DNA of 64,000 nucleotides. Origin: Cubamyces lactineus. Lineage: Eukaryota > Basidiomycota > Agaricomycetes > Polyporales > Polyporaceae. The notes beneath the pieces were generated by a model, which was given only the letters and a program-made list of their open reading frames with translations, was not told where the DNA came from and did no database searches. How positions within the stretch are numbered: the first letter of the stretch is position 1; each line of letters begins with the position of its first letter. The translations under genes and the position numbers were made by a program. Location: positions 1,488,001-1,552,000 of the forward strand of contig JACDTU010000003.1 in NCBI GenBank assembly GCA_022376465.1, written 5' to 3'. Shown here piece by piece: positions 11,471-24,647 of the stretch.

Positions 11471-12292
11471 ATGGCTCTTTCGCCCTCTCTCAGAACATCG
11501 ATCACGCCGCTCGAGCTCGAGCTTGTCGCCTCCGAGCAGCTCGTCGAGATCGTCCCGCTCGTGTCCATGGAGCGCACCGCGTTCATATCCGTACGAGGCT
11601 CTTCCATGGATTTTGTTACGAGTACCTATGCACACCACTACGCTTGCAGGGCGCATACGGACCTCTACGGCCACCGACAAAGTGCAAGGTCCCCCTCTGG
11701 ATGGCGTCCAACTTGAAGCTCAAGAAGAAGTGCCATATCGTGCCTCCTGCATGGCTCAACGTCGGTGCGTACCAGGCTTGGGCGCAGGGGCTGTGCATGG
11801 GTCTAGATACACCACCCCTTGTTCAGAGTTCCTGCAAGAACGCTTGCTACGCGAAACCACAGACCCCAGCTTCAGCGAGATGCCCTTCCGCTTCGCAGAA
11901 GTCGCGAAGATCCTCCTTGACGTGTATGTCTCCGTGTCCTCGGCCGCCCTCCATTACCGGTTCCGCTCATTTGTTGTCGGGAAATGCCAAAAGCGCCTCA
12001 GACGACCTCCAAAACCCGGACAGAATCCGCACCCTCCTGAAAGACATCCGAGAGGCGCGCCAGGCCAAGAGTCGAGAAGGTCTCTCCAAGCTCGACCACA
12101 ACGAGCTCATGGTACGCTTCGTTCTTTATAATCCTGTTACTTGGGGAGGTTGATACGAGACAACGAACGCAGCTCCCAAACCTATGTGCCATGGAGATCA
12201 ACGAGATCCGGCCCTTCTTCGTCCGCGGCATGAACGTCCTCACCCAGCTCACGCGCGAGGGCACACAAGCCGATGCCATGGACATGTCCTGA
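11471..12292 (+). CDS. PSF2: DNA replication complex GINS subunit PSF2
   Basis: Predicted 189 aa, close to the usual fungal length, from exons 11471-11590, 11650-11764, 11827-11923, 11994-12111 and 12173-12292; every phase closes. Psf2 is one of four GINS proteins of the CMG replicative helicase, acting at origins and forks. Diagnostic sequence: LELELVASEQLVEIVPLVSMERTAFI, GAYGPLRPPTKCKVPLWMASNLKLKKKCHIVPPAWL, FLQERLLRETTDPSFSEMPFRF, KLDHNELMLPNLCAMEINEIRPFFVRGMNVL. The start codon is the first ATG of the family-specific N-terminus. It shares a short promoter with the haspin gene and converges on the TRP channel gene. Confidence 0.96.
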
Positions 12293-12605
12293 CTCCGGCA
12301 TCCCTATCAGTTCCACACCGACATGATGCCCTTAATTTCGAAGCATGCAACGTATCGGAAGTATACCCGTTGTACATCATCTGTAGCGCTATCGACATAC
12401 TATCAATTCAGCATGTCATTCGTCGTAAACAAGTATAGACCCTGCTATAAAAGCAGGCAAGGTAAGTCGTCAACATCGTAAGCAATTTCGTCCGTGTATG
12501 TGTGTTTGTTGAGATCCAGCTTAACCCTATCTTGTCCCGCCCCATTCGTTTTCCAGTAGCACTAACCCACCAAAGCCCAGAGAAATCAGGTTCAAACAGA
12601 TATGA
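12293..12605. other. convergent 3' flanks
   Basis: About 310 bases between the stop codons of PSF2 and the TRP channel. It should contain both polyadenylation regions. No other feature was seen. Confidence 0.5.
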
Positions 12606-15600
12606 TCAGCGTTCTGCCACCTTCGCGCTCAGGTCCGCAATCATCTTCTTCAAGTCCGTGATTTCCGCCTTGAGCTCCTTCACCTCCGAGATGATGACCG
12701 CCTCGCTCGACTACATCCCCACAGCCCAACAACATCAGCACACCCCTTCCTGCCCGAACACGAAAAGCAAACAAACACTCACATGCGTCGTGTCCGGGAA
12801 CGCCGCAACAAGCTCGCTGAACGGCTTCTTGCTGATCCTCAGCCCGCGGGCCGCGTCCGCGCCCTCGACCTCGGGGTTCTGGAAGTGCGGCGCGTCGGAC
12901 CCGGCGTCGTCCGCGTCCCGGAACCAGTCCTTGACCCACCGGTTCTTGGCCGGGTCGAGCTGCGCCTCGTACAGCGCGATCACGCAGAGCGGCACGAAGA
13001 ACACGACCAGCATCACGTAGTGGTTAATCTGTTCGCGGGGCTGAACGTGAGTCGTTCATCCGGAGAAGGCAGGAGAGATGATCACTGACCGTGGCGTATG
13101 TCTTCTCGCTCACAAAGAATCTGTGAGGACGAGATGAGTACAGGGGTGAGGCACACAAATGACTGGGATAACTCACTCGAAAGGTGCAACGCAGAAGATC
13201 TCGATGATATTGAACGGCGGCGGATAGATGAACTCGTCGGGAGCCCGGATCATGCTGATCACCTTGCCCGCGAAGTAGGTCAGGTACTCCGCGGCTGCAT
13301 CTTCGACAACCTGATAGTACGAGGGACTTGATCAGGAACCGACAGCATCGTTTGCCATAGGACATTGCACGTACGTCTTCGTAAGCCGAAGAGAACAGCG
13401 AGATGAGGACGTTGAGCAGCACGACTGCCGTTGCGACGTTCCAGCTAGAACACAGGGTGAGGTTCGTCGACCACCATCTCTAGTGTAATGCAATGACGAC
13501 TCACAGATAGTAGAGAGACAACCCAAGCGGCCTGCAGCACATAAAATATGTGAGTACTGTCCACAAGACTACGGCAGCATTCGAGCCTTACGAGAGACTA
13601 AACATGTCATAATTCGGTGCTCTGATTCACAGCGCCTATGAGTGAGATGAAAAGCTGGCAGAACCACACAGCTACGTACTGCAGAAGTGCTTGTATGAGC
13701 ACGTGGAGGATCTAGGGCCGGGCGTGAACATCTTAGAATGGTTGGCGGCATGGAAACCAACCTCGGTAGGATGGTCTGTTTGGCCGTCTGCCGCATCCAG
13801 AGCATACAGGCCTTGTAGGAAGCCAATACCGAGTAGCGCAAGAAGCTGTCAAGAGTTGATCAGTGTCTCAATAGAGCTTGGTGGACGAAGTCATGGTAGG
13901 TACTCACACAGAAGAAGAATCCTGACTCCTTCAACATCCGCGCTACGCAAATCTGCATCGTCCCAACGAATCTATTTTGTGATGTCAGCATAACCTCCCA
14001 AGGCGCGCGAAGATAAGACGTACTTGTAGCCATCGAAGATGGGTATCAATTCTAATCACGAGGTTAGTCGGCGTCATCACGACTGAGATGGCCCACACTC
14101 ACTCATCCTAGCCAGTGTTCAGTATGACTATGCAGAAACTCAGACATCTATGACTCACCATAGCAAAGGGGCAGCGAAACTCAGACACTGGAAGCTACGC
14201 AGCCGGAAGGAGGCCGCTTGGTCGCCAGTCGACGCAATACCGGCCATGCGCAGCGCGAACGCGGCCGTTAAGAGGCAGTCTGTGATGAACGATATGACGT
14301 GCCAGAAGCCGAACGCCCGCCAGGACACCAAAGTCAGGATTTTGAAGATCTGTGAATGCAATGTTGAGCGCGTGAGTGCGGATATGTGTCATCGGGTCGA
14401 CGCGCCTTGTGCAGATCTACATAGCGCGTCAATTTCAGGTCAGCGACGAGGCCATTCATGAACGTATAGACTAAATTTACTCACCTTCAAGAGAGAACGC
14501 CAGTGCCAGTACGTACATGATGATTTCCCACTTATCGAGATCGCTGTGGTCCTTGTCTAGCTTGTCCAGAGGCTCTCTGACTGCACGCAAGATGAGCACA
14601 GCGTGAGCAATTTCGCTAGTTGCATCACATACCAGCCTGAGAGTAGGAAAACAAGAAGAGGAACCAGACGGCGATCCTGAATATGTTCTGGTACCTAGGG
14701 ACACCTAGACGGCCGGGGTCAAGGTGGGACCAGAAGCCGCCGTAGGTAACTTCGCTGTAAGGTAAGACTGAGACAAGATCAGCATAATGCATTCTGATCA
14801 GAGTGCTACAGCAGACTTACAGCTAACGTTGCCATCGTCGTCGTAGACTTGCACTGTGCGACCACACCAAAGGTCCTGCACGACTGGATAGAGTACACTG
14901 AGACTGTGCCTTGTTTCGCTCTATGCCCAAGTTTGACTTACCATCCTGTGCCTCGCTCGATGAAAGGAAGATAGTACTATCAGGTATAAATGAGTCTTTT
15001 TCATGTGCATGCATTGCTCTGGCGACATACCAATGAGAGTCAACGGCCATTTCAAGCGCGCTAACCCTCCCGCTCAAGTCTCCATCCGCTTCCTTATGGC
15101 GGAAGCGGGAAGACATAATTCCAGAGATCTGCTCTAGTGGGGCTTGATGTACGACGCGGCGGGCCAATACCTCGCAAGCAGTAGCTGCAAAATCATGAAC
15201 AGAAGGCTTAAGCGGTACTTTTGACTTTCGTACCTCTGGCATAGTTCTCGCCGTAGTCTGCAGGATTGTGGTTGGCCTCCCACAAAAACTCCTTCCTTGC
15301 ACGCAGCAGACAATATGGCAGCTGTATACACATGCCTGCCATGAGGCGCAGTCTTGTTTTGAGGGCAAACTCACGCACCGCTTCCATGAAATCGCCCGCA
15401 GCCTCAATGTAGGCATTGATTACTTGCGGCGTGATAATGCGGCTCATAGGGTCGCTTATGCTATCTGGAGGAACTTCGACCGGGAGTAGCTTCAATGTCA
15501 TAATTTTGACACGCCGTACGAGACCTGAACGCTTCAGAGGCTGAATTGAAAACCGTTCAATTATTGGATCTTACTAGTTACAGTCTCGGGCGAGGGGTCC

Positions 15601-15650
15601 AGCGAGACGGCCGAGAGGGTGGAGATGTGGTCTTCTGCGCTCGGTGGCAT
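12606..15650 (-). CDS. YVC1-like TRP-family vacuolar cation channel
   Basis: Highly intron-split gene (roughly a dozen short introns). It starts MPPSAEDHISTLSAVSLDPSPET at 15650 and ends at 12606. Recognisable pieces in order: LTLKLLPVEVPPDSISDPMSRIITPQVINAY, LPYCLLRARKEFLWEANHNPADYGEN, ATACEVLARRVVHQ, TIFLSSSEAQD, GGFWSHLDPGRLGVPRYQNIFRI and then the membrane block (VWFLFLFSYSQAVREPLDKL, WEIIMYVLALAFSLE, FGFWHVISFITDCLLTAAFAL, a pore-proximal LLALLGIGFLQGLYALDAADGQT, WNVATAVVLLNVLISLFSSAYEDV). The C-terminus has NPEVEG, a Ca-channel-type acidic stretch and a 30-residue coiled coil (SEVKELKAEITDLKKMIADLSAKV). This matches fungal Yvc1, which releases Ca2+ from the vacuole. Individual exon ends are approximate. 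Confidence 0.88.
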
Positions 15651-16003
15651 GGCGGGAATAGACGGAGGATCTTGTGGACAGAGTAAGGTGTACAACGGAG
15701 AGAGATACAAGAGTACAACAGCCTAGAGTACACGGAAGGGGGAAGAACAGCGACGAGAAGATGGGAAGCAGCCGCGCGACTGGCAGCCTAGCAGTGGAGA
15801 CAGACCGAGTCGACCGAAGCTTGGCCTGAGATCAGGCAGAGTGACGTCCTTCTCCCAATCTCCGCACGCGCTTCCCTGACCATATCGGGCCGCGCGCTCC
15901 CCGCATTGGGCGCAGTCGGGATTTGCCGACACACCAGCATCGCGCCCATACTGCGCGTCTCTTGTCACCTACCACACCGTCCGTCCTCTCCACATCCGCC
16001 ATC
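15651..16003. other. divergent TRP channel/ARPC3 promoter region
   Basis: About 350 bases between two divergent start codons. The half next to ARPC3 is pyrimidine-rich, a common trait of basidiomycete promoters and 5' UTRs. No specific site is claimed. Confidence 0.4.
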
Positions 16004-16712
16004 ATGCCGGTCAGTACTCTCTTCTGAGCCATGTAACAGGATATTCACGCGCACGCCAGGCATATCACTCATCTTTCAACGAATATCCCGACATGCGTCT
16101 GGTCGGGAACCTTGCCATCCTCCCCGTCAAGACCAAGTTCCGTGGTCCTGCTCCTACCGGTAAATCTCTATACTTCCTCTATTATATCAATCGCTAACAT
16201 AGTCATGCTACACATAGCGGACCCCAACGAAGCCGATATTATCGACGAGACCCTCGACCTCTTCCGTGCCAATTCCCTCTTCCGCAACTTTGAGATCAAG
16301 GGCCCCTCTGATCGCCTCCTCATCATCCTCATCCTCTTCGTCTCCGACTGCCTCGCTAAGCTTGGCTCCGCGCGCACAACCCCTACCCAGCTGGAGGCCA
16401 CCAAGACGCTCAACACGCTCGCGGTGGACAACTTCCCTATCCCTGGCGATGCTACCTTTGCGCTGAACGCGCACTACGCACCTCCCCCCAGCCGGACGGA
16501 CGCCGGTGAGTCCATCGTCGATATCCCGCTTGGCTTTGACACTGAGAGATATGCTTCCAGAATACCTGCGAGGATACCTTACTCAAGTACGACAGGAGCT
16601 CGCAGCCCGCCTCGTAGAGAAGCTCTACGCGGATGGCACAGGCAAGCCGAGCAAGTGGTGGATGTCGTTCCAGAAGCGTCGTTTCATGAACCGCAGTCTG
16701 GGGACCCAGTAG
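16004..16712 (+). CDS. ARC18: Arp2/3 complex subunit 3 (p21-Arc)
   Basis: Predicted 185 aa from exons 16004-16009, 16060-16159, 16218-16505 and 16549-16712; the first exon codes only Met-Pro. ARPC3 is a structural subunit of the seven-member Arp2/3 complex that nucleates branched actin at the cortex and on endocytic patches. Diagnostic sequence: [137 protein letters not shown]. Length and both ends agree with the family. The last intron is only 43 nt. The gene converges on NOB1. The symbol follows yeast usage. Confidence 0.96.
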
Positions 16713-16877
16713 ACGGACGATGGCACGCGGGCGGAAGTACGTCGTACAACAGTGTATTACAAGCAGGCTCCAGGATGATACCTCTATCGAAACCACAACG
16801 GTATGCATGCAAAAGACAATCAATCATACAACCTCCACGTCACACAGCACGGTACGTATCCCAATCGCAGCAGCAGC

Positions 16878-18475
16878 TCACTTCTTCCTCCTCCGCTCGT
16901 TCGGGTTTTTCTTCCCGAACCCGATCACAGGCATGTCTCCGTCATACCCTCTCGCGCGTGTACTCCGCCCCTTGCCACCCGGGGTTGCGCTCACGATCTC
17001 TGGCACCCAGTCCGGGTCCATCCAGCTGCTCACGATCGCGCCTCCCTGGCCCATCTCCGCGCTCTTGCTCGCAGCATTGAGCATCCGCTTCTCCTCCTTC
17101 TCGCGCTTCCCGTCCGCACGCTTCTTCGCGCGCATCCACGCCGTCTGGTCTTCGCGCAGGATTAGACCCTCGCCCGGGCCCGTCTTGGCGGAGCCGGGCT
17201 TGGGCGCGGGGATCGAGTAGATCGTGCCCCGCGTCTTGAACTGGAAGTTCTTTTTGAGGTGGACTTGCATCGCAGGAGTGTTAGGGCCCGCGTTGGGTGA
17301 GGAGATCGTGACCGATGCACGTAGGAGGGTCGGGTTTCCGCACGACGGGCAGAATTTCCGCGAAGCATCTTTGCAGATTCTGTAGCGATTTCTTTAGTAT
17401 GGGCAGGGGCATGTGTACGAAATCGCAACGTACTTGAAGCAAGCATGGCATCTGAGAACCCAGCTCTTCACCCTTTCGATCCGCTTGCCCTCGACACCGA
17501 CGAGACCGAGACCCATCTGCAGCAGCACGTTCTGCATCGCGAAATCGGCGGTCATGCAGCCCACGAGGATAGTCTCCTGCTGTTTCTTGCCTTTCCGAGC
17601 GTCCGCTGCGGTCGGTAGCAAGTCAAGCGCGCGAGACTTGTGCAACGCTACGTTGGAGGGTGTAATCCACTCGCCCTCGCCATCGTCCTCGTCGGAAGGG
17701 TCATCGTACAGAGGTGCATTTTCCTCTTGTGGTGCAGAGGTTGGGGGAAGGGAGGGGTCGGAAGATTGAGGGACAGCAGAGGGGGTATCAGTAGCGGCCT
17801 CGTCTTGGAGGGGTTTAAGCTCGACTTCGAGAGGTTCTCTCTCTGCCAGATCCTCCGGAGTATCATCATCCTCTTCAGACTCTGATGGCGGGGGTACATC
17901 GTCGGGATTAGAGTCAACCTCTTCGGTCGCCTCGGGGATGTCGTCTCCCGTAGCCGTCTGCTCTTCCTCAGCCGCCGGCGCAGCATCCTGGGATGTCGCA
18001 CTCTCGTCTTGCTTTGCGACCTCTTCCTGAGGCTTCGCATCCTCAAATGACGACTCCGTCTTCGATTTCTCCGCCGCTTCCTTCTCCTGCTGATCCAGCT
18101 CGTACGTCAGAGCCAAGACGCATATATCCGCATGTGAGAGCACGGAGTAGTCTCCCGTCTTCTTGGCCCACTGAATAACTGGGATCGTACTTTAGCATCC
18201 ACGTCTTACATATCTCGCTGAGACTCACCATGTGCAACAGATGCCGTAGGCGGCCCCTTGACCTCGATCCTCACTCCCGCCGACAGCCCCAAGCGTTCAA
18301 AGTGCTCCCTCGCCCGCTTGTCCTTGAGTTCGTCTAGGACCTGGGGTACGGTGTAGTACGTCTCCGCGAGCCCGCGAAGCGGAGAAAGCGACAACAGCGG
18401 ACCCGCATCGAGCACCAGATGTTTGCATGCCGGTTTTGAGGCGTTCGCAGCGGCCGAGGACGTCGAGGCGGCCAT
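16878..18475 (-). CDS. NOB1: 20S pre-rRNA endonuclease NOB1
   Basis: Predicted 497 aa from exons 18229-18475, 17434-18178 and 16878-17379; phases close. Nob1 cleaves 20S pre-rRNA at site D to make the mature 18S 3' end inside pre-40S particles. The PIN nuclease domain is formed by HLVLDAGPLLSLSPL (first acidic residue), TVPQVLDELKDKRAREH and, after the intron, VIQWAKKTGDYSVLSHADICVLALTYEL. A long acidic, Glu/Asp/Pro-rich insertion of about 150 residues follows, as in other Nob1 proteins, then WITPSNVALHKSRAL, VGCMTADFAMQNVLLQMGLGLV, and a four-cysteine zinc ribbon rebuilt across the last intron (CHACFKICKDASRKFCPSCGNP). The C-terminus is basic (GFGKKNPNERRRKK). It is divergent from LEU2. Confidence 0.96.
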
Positions 18476-18743
18476 GAGTGTCGAGGAGAGAACAGAAAAT
18501 AAGGGATCACGTGGTAGGAGTAAGTGCTATAGATCGCGATCGGCCGATCAAACACTGAAGCGGGAGAGTCAGATATCGGTATGGGCGTCTATTGATCTAT
18601 GGCGTACCCCACGCGTCGGACTCCCGTCCGATACTCGAAGACTCAGACTCCTGGCATCTGAGCTGCCGAGTCACAGGTTGCTCACTCTCACAGCTCGTCT
18701 TCTCTTTCTCTCGCACCGCATTTATTCCAACGCGTTATAAACC
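18476..18743. promoter_or_regulatory. divergent NOB1/LEU2 promoter
   Basis: A 268-bp promoter. It contains an inverted repeat TCGGAC-TCCC-GTCCGA (18616-18631) with CGG/CCG arms, the layout of a Zn2Cys6 regulator site, directly preceded by ACGCGT (18611-18616), and several near-matches to the Gcn4 site. Leu3- or Gcn4-type control of LEU2 is plausible but unproven from sequence alone. Confidence 0.4.
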
Positions 18744-20134
<1,391 letters not shown>

Positions 20135-20334
20135 GGCGTCGTGGGCGCAGTGATCATGAGCATCTAGGGGTGACCGGGCGTATTGATTGCTTGAGGGGAA
20201 GGATTCAATTGCAAGGAAGGAATGAATGGAGAAGTCGAAGCAAAATCCACTGTATCTACTATTTGTAGCGCCGCTCCCACGGAAAGCCAGATACCACTGG
20301 TTGTCCTGACATCCGTCCATATGACGAATCTCTT

Positions 20335-21967
20335 GTGGATAGCACCATCATGTTCACCAAGACCATGATGATCCTACGGCTGGCGCCCTTGTTGTCTGCA
20401 CTGGCGGTGCTGGCATTAACGTTGGTCCATGTCGCATCTGCGCAGCAGCACCCCACAAGCCCCGCGGAGTACGTCCGGCTCCCGTCACTCCGCGAGCAGG
20501 CAGCGATCCAGGACGGCTGGCGCGACGAGCGTTTGACCCGGATTCCTGGGCTTCTGAACAAGTACCGAATTCAAGCATGGTTGGTCAGTCGCTCATCCCC
20601 GATGACCGCATTCCCAGAGAGCAGAATGGCAGGCTGATTCATGTATCATTTGGTATCGAATTACAGATGAGCCAGCGCGAATACGCCGAGGACACGCTCT
20701 GGTGGTCTGTCAAAGGTGCTACAGAGTACGCACCGCACCGCCGGACGGTCCTCCTCTTCCACACCAACACCTCCTCGCTCGCAGGGCAGCCCAACCCCCT
20801 GCGATGGGTGGACAACACGGGCGCGGTGTGGCCAGAGCTCCGCAACGTCCTGACCTCGTACAACCCGCGCCGGATCGCGCTCAACACTGATAGGGACGTC
20901 GCGTTCGGCGGCGGGCTGCACGTCGGGGAGTACGAGGCCCTCGCGGAGGAGCTCGGCGAGGACTGGATGGAGCGTACGGCGAACGAGCCGATGCTCGGGA
21001 TCGAACATGTTGCGACGAGGGTCCCGGGGCAACTGAAGTACTACCGTGACTTGCAGGAAACGACATGGGCTCTCGTCGAAGAGGCTTTCAGCGAGAGAGT
21101 CATCACACCTGGAGTTACTACGACGGAGGTCAGCACTATCATGCCACATTTAGTGCACGCAACACTTGGGTTAGTATATGAGCTGACCGCCAAACGCATA
21201 CAGGACGTCGAGTGGTGGTACAGGGAGAAGATGCTCCTCCTCAACGTGACTACCTGGAACCACCCCCGCGTGTCCGTCATCACGCCCGAGTCCTTCCCCG
21301 GGTGGTCGGGCACCAAGGACGTCGTCCGCGAGGGCGACCTCCTCCACGTCGACTTTGGGATCACCGCCATGGGCCTGAACACCGACGTGCAGCACATGGC
21401 GTACGTCCTGCGGACGTCGGAGGGCGAGACTGACGCGCCTGCTGGTCTCAAGGAGGGAATTAGGAAGGCTAATAGGATGCAGGACATCGTCCTGGAACGC
21501 ATGAGGGCGGGCAAGACGGGAAACGAAGTACTGAAGGAGAGTTTGGATCAGATGAAGGTGGAGGGCATCGAGGGACAGATCTACTCACATCCTATAGGCG
21601 ATTGGGGTCATTCCGCAGGCGCAGTCATCGGTACAGCATACTTCGTTCATGGTCACACATTCTGTGGAGAGCTAACACAGGCGTATTGCTTTCATCAATA
21701 GGATTTACGAACCTCCCAGATCACGTCCCCATCCTGGGCGAACTGCGTCTCCTCCCGAACACATACTACAGCATCGAGCTGTACGCGTACTCCTTCGTCC
21801 CTGAGCGGAACGAGACGCTCAGGTTCAGGCTGGAGGAGAACGCTTACTGGGATGAACGGGATGAGCGCTGGAAATTCGTCTACGGGAGACAGGAACGGTT
21901 ACACTTGATCAACGCGACCGCAACCGCTGCTACCCAGCCAGAGCTTGCGTTTGTTGTACAGCCATGA
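20335..21967 (+). CDS. secreted M24-family (creatinase/prolidase-like) metallopeptidase
   Basis: Predicted 467 aa from exons 20335-20583, 20667-21128, 21204-21630 and 21702-21967; phases close. A hydrophobic signal segment near the N-terminus (LAPLLSALAVLALTLVHVASA) indicates export. An N-terminal creatinase-type domain is marked by YRIQAWLMSQREYAEDTLWW. The catalytic pita-bread domain contains the metal ligands in HVDFGITAMGLNTDVQHMAYVL (two Asp), SHPIGDWGHSAG (His), YSIELYAYSF (Glu) and RFRLEENAYW (Glu). M24B enzymes cleave X-Pro bonds or related substrates; the actual substrate here is not predictable. It ends 140 bp from the stop of VPS17, in convergent orientation. Confidence 0.88.
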
Positions 21968-22106
21968 ACTGTTGAGGAAAAGAGATACCAATAGTGCTGG
22001 TGCCCATCCGGTACGATACAAATGGATATCATTATACGACCCGCGTCCAACCGAGCCAAGAACATGGTAACATGCGAAGAATGCGGATTTGAGCGATCGC
22101 AGACAG

Positions 22107-24434
22107 CTAAAACATATTGGCGAGCTTGCTCGCGGCCTCCCGCGCGTCCAACCTGGGCCTCGTCGGCTGCACGCGCACCGACGCGGACATGTTGACGGGC
22201 TTTGCCATGCCCAGGGGATCCAAGCCGTTGTTGGATGCATCCGAGATGGAGCTCGAGCGTCCGTTGCCGAGAGGCGAGCTCGCAGACGGGACGAACGCCG
22301 ACGCTGCGAGTGGATGGGGAGCCGGAGCTGCCGAGAAAGTCGCTGAGGGCGGGCCCGACGTCGATGCGGAGAGCGGGTCTGCAGGAATCTGCGGTGCTGA
22401 CTGAGGAACAGGAGTTTGTGGCTGAGACGTAGGTGGGAGACCAGTCGTGCTTCGGCCTGGCGTGGAAGCCGCCGACGAAGCGAGAGGGGAAGAGGGTGAC
22501 TTCACGAACATCGACTTCGTGCCGTCCACGAGACGGCCTCCAAGAGGTGGGCCATCCTTAAGTGGAGGCGCAAATGAGGGCTGAGAGGGCGCAGGAGATG
22601 ACGAGGGGCCTGCGCCGGGAGACTGAGGTGGCAGAGGCGCACGGACGGGAGATGGAACGCCGGCTGAAGGCAGGGGATTCTGCGAGGGGGTATTGAAAGA
22701 TGTAGAAGCGCTGAGAGGCGGCGCCCTTGTAGGAGCCGTGCGCGGCGCATTCGACGGAGGACCCGATGCTGGACGAGGAATAGGAGGTTTCGAGAAGTCC
22801 TCCAATGGGGGAATATACGATGGGCGGGGAGCGCTGACTGGCTTCTGGGGAATATGCTTTTTGTTGGCATTCTCTACGTCTGGCCTGAGCGCCTCCAGCT
22901 CTCTCAAGTGCTGCCTCTCGTACATGATCGTCGAACGGACGTGCTCGACCAAGGCTGCGGTCACATCCTCTGTGACGAGCTTCCTATGTCTGTCCAGAGC
23001 CCGATGCAGGTTCTGCGAGATACCTTCGGCTCTGCGAGCCAAGATTTGCTCGTATTTGTTCGCCTGTAGACTACAAGTCAGTATCATTTAATATTGGCGA
23101 TTCCGCTCCACAAACCTCTTCCATCTCTTCGAGCGCTTCATCGACTCGTTGAGGATTGATGTTGCTACTAGCCTTCAGACGTTCCAAGTTGCGCCTCTTG
23201 GAAATAGTCGCCTTCACGGCAGCCTGGTATTCCTCCAGGACGGCGGTTCGTTGCTGCAACGTCTCCTTCGCCGAGCGCGCATTCAGCCCCTGATAGCCAA
23301 GCGAGTCGCCGATGATAACGCATTCACTGATACCCTGGGCCTGGTCCAAATCTGCAAAGCTATGGAATGCACGGCCCAGCTTCTGCATGGCGTTGCCAAG
23401 CGGAGGGTGCGCCTCCGTTGTCGACACGTTGACGAGCTTGTTGCCCATCTCCGTTTTCACCCCAGAGATAGCTTGTCACGGTCCGTCAGACCCCCTCACG
23501 CGACCTCGATGGAAGTATGAGGGACGTACTCTTCCTCGCGCGAGCGAGCTTATCTATCGCCTTCGCCGCATCGAAGAACTGCGCCTCCAACTTCGTCAAC
23601 TCGAACCGCGCCCGCTGGAGCTCCTCGTCCTCGTCAGGCACGCCCCTGCGAATGAGGCTGAACCCGCCCGAGGCCTTCTTGCGCGTGTTCGGCGTCGGCT
23701 GGTAGCCAAAATCGCTCTCAATGAACGACCGGACCTCCTCCTCATGGATGAGGATCGGATCCTCGCATATGCGCGTGAGCCAGCGCTGGAGCATGATCTT
23801 CACCAGCCGGTCGTCCTCCTCGTCCGTCGGCGCGGACGTGCGCGCGAGCGGGAGCGCGGGCACGATCGTCTGCGGGTTGTTCTGGATGATCGCGTCGTAG
23901 AACTGCTGGAACTCGAAGTAGGAGCGCGAGACGTTGCGATACGTCGTCCCCGTGAAGTTCGACAGGTTCGTCTGCAATGCATGTCCGCAGTCGACCCCAG
24001 GCAGTAGATTGGCACACACACATCAACGTTCGTGTGGACGAGTAAGTAAGCTGTATGTAAGCACATGTCCCAAATTCGCAAAGGCGTCAAGCGAACGTCC
24101 GCACCTGCGCATCGAATTTAATGAGGACGTCTCGCCTGTTCCGGTCGAGCGACGTGATCCTCACGCGCAAATATGGCTCCCTCCTCTCAAACGGCACCCC
24201 ATTCGACGAGGTGTTGATGCGCGGGGAGATGAGCCCCGGCTCGGGCTGACCGTATATCTGCGGCTCCTTGCCATACAAGCCCGCAGGGGGTCCGCGCGAC
24301 TCTGTTGATGCGTGGTGACTAGGCGAGGGTCGCGGTAGGTTTGGGATGGGCTCGTGTGGGCTGTGCGGTGTTGTAGGCCAAGGGGGCTCGTCTTGAGGGA
24401 AGTTGGGCACGGCGAGAGGGTCAATTAAGGACAT
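22107..24434 (-). CDS. VPS17: VPS17-like PX-BAR sorting nexin (retromer)
   Basis: Predicted 694 aa from exons 24105-24434, 23530-23971, 23116-23471 and 22107-23063. Vps17 dimerises with Vps5 and, with the Vps26-29-35 trimer, returns cargo from endosomes to the Golgi. The PX domain begins at YLRVRITSLDRNRRDVLIKFDAQTNLSNFTGTTYRNVSRSYFEFQQF and includes VPALPLARTSAPTDEEDDRLVKIMLQRWLTRICEDPIL and FIESDFGYQPTP. A BAR-type helical region follows (LGRAFHSFADLDQAQGI, GDSLGYQGLNARSAKETLQQRTAVLEEYQAAVK, ANKYEQILARRAEGISQNLHRALDRHRK, HVRSTIMYERQHLRELEALRPDVENA). The C-terminal about 230 residues are Ser/Pro-rich and end LDAREAASKLANMF. A second upstream ATG exists at 24539 but 24434 fits the conserved start MSLIDPLAVPNFPQ. 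Confidence 0.82.
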
Positions 24435-24647
24435 GGCGGCGGTGGACGTGCAGGACGAGGATGAGAGAAGAGCGTAAAGCGGACTGGTGGCAACTGGCAC
24501 CGGTGAGGGGCACCAAGCGCCCACCTGGCCGCCCGGCATGTCGCACGCTTACTCTTGTCTTTCGGTCCGAGGTCTGTATATGAAGGCTACAAATACTAGC
24601 AAGAAGAAATACAACATGCACTTAGATATCTCACTACAGCCCTCCGA

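Noticed and set aside
16112..17080. 322-codon frame running through ARPC3
   Set aside because: Reads through ARPC3 introns; only the part between 16218 and 16505 is true coding sequence.
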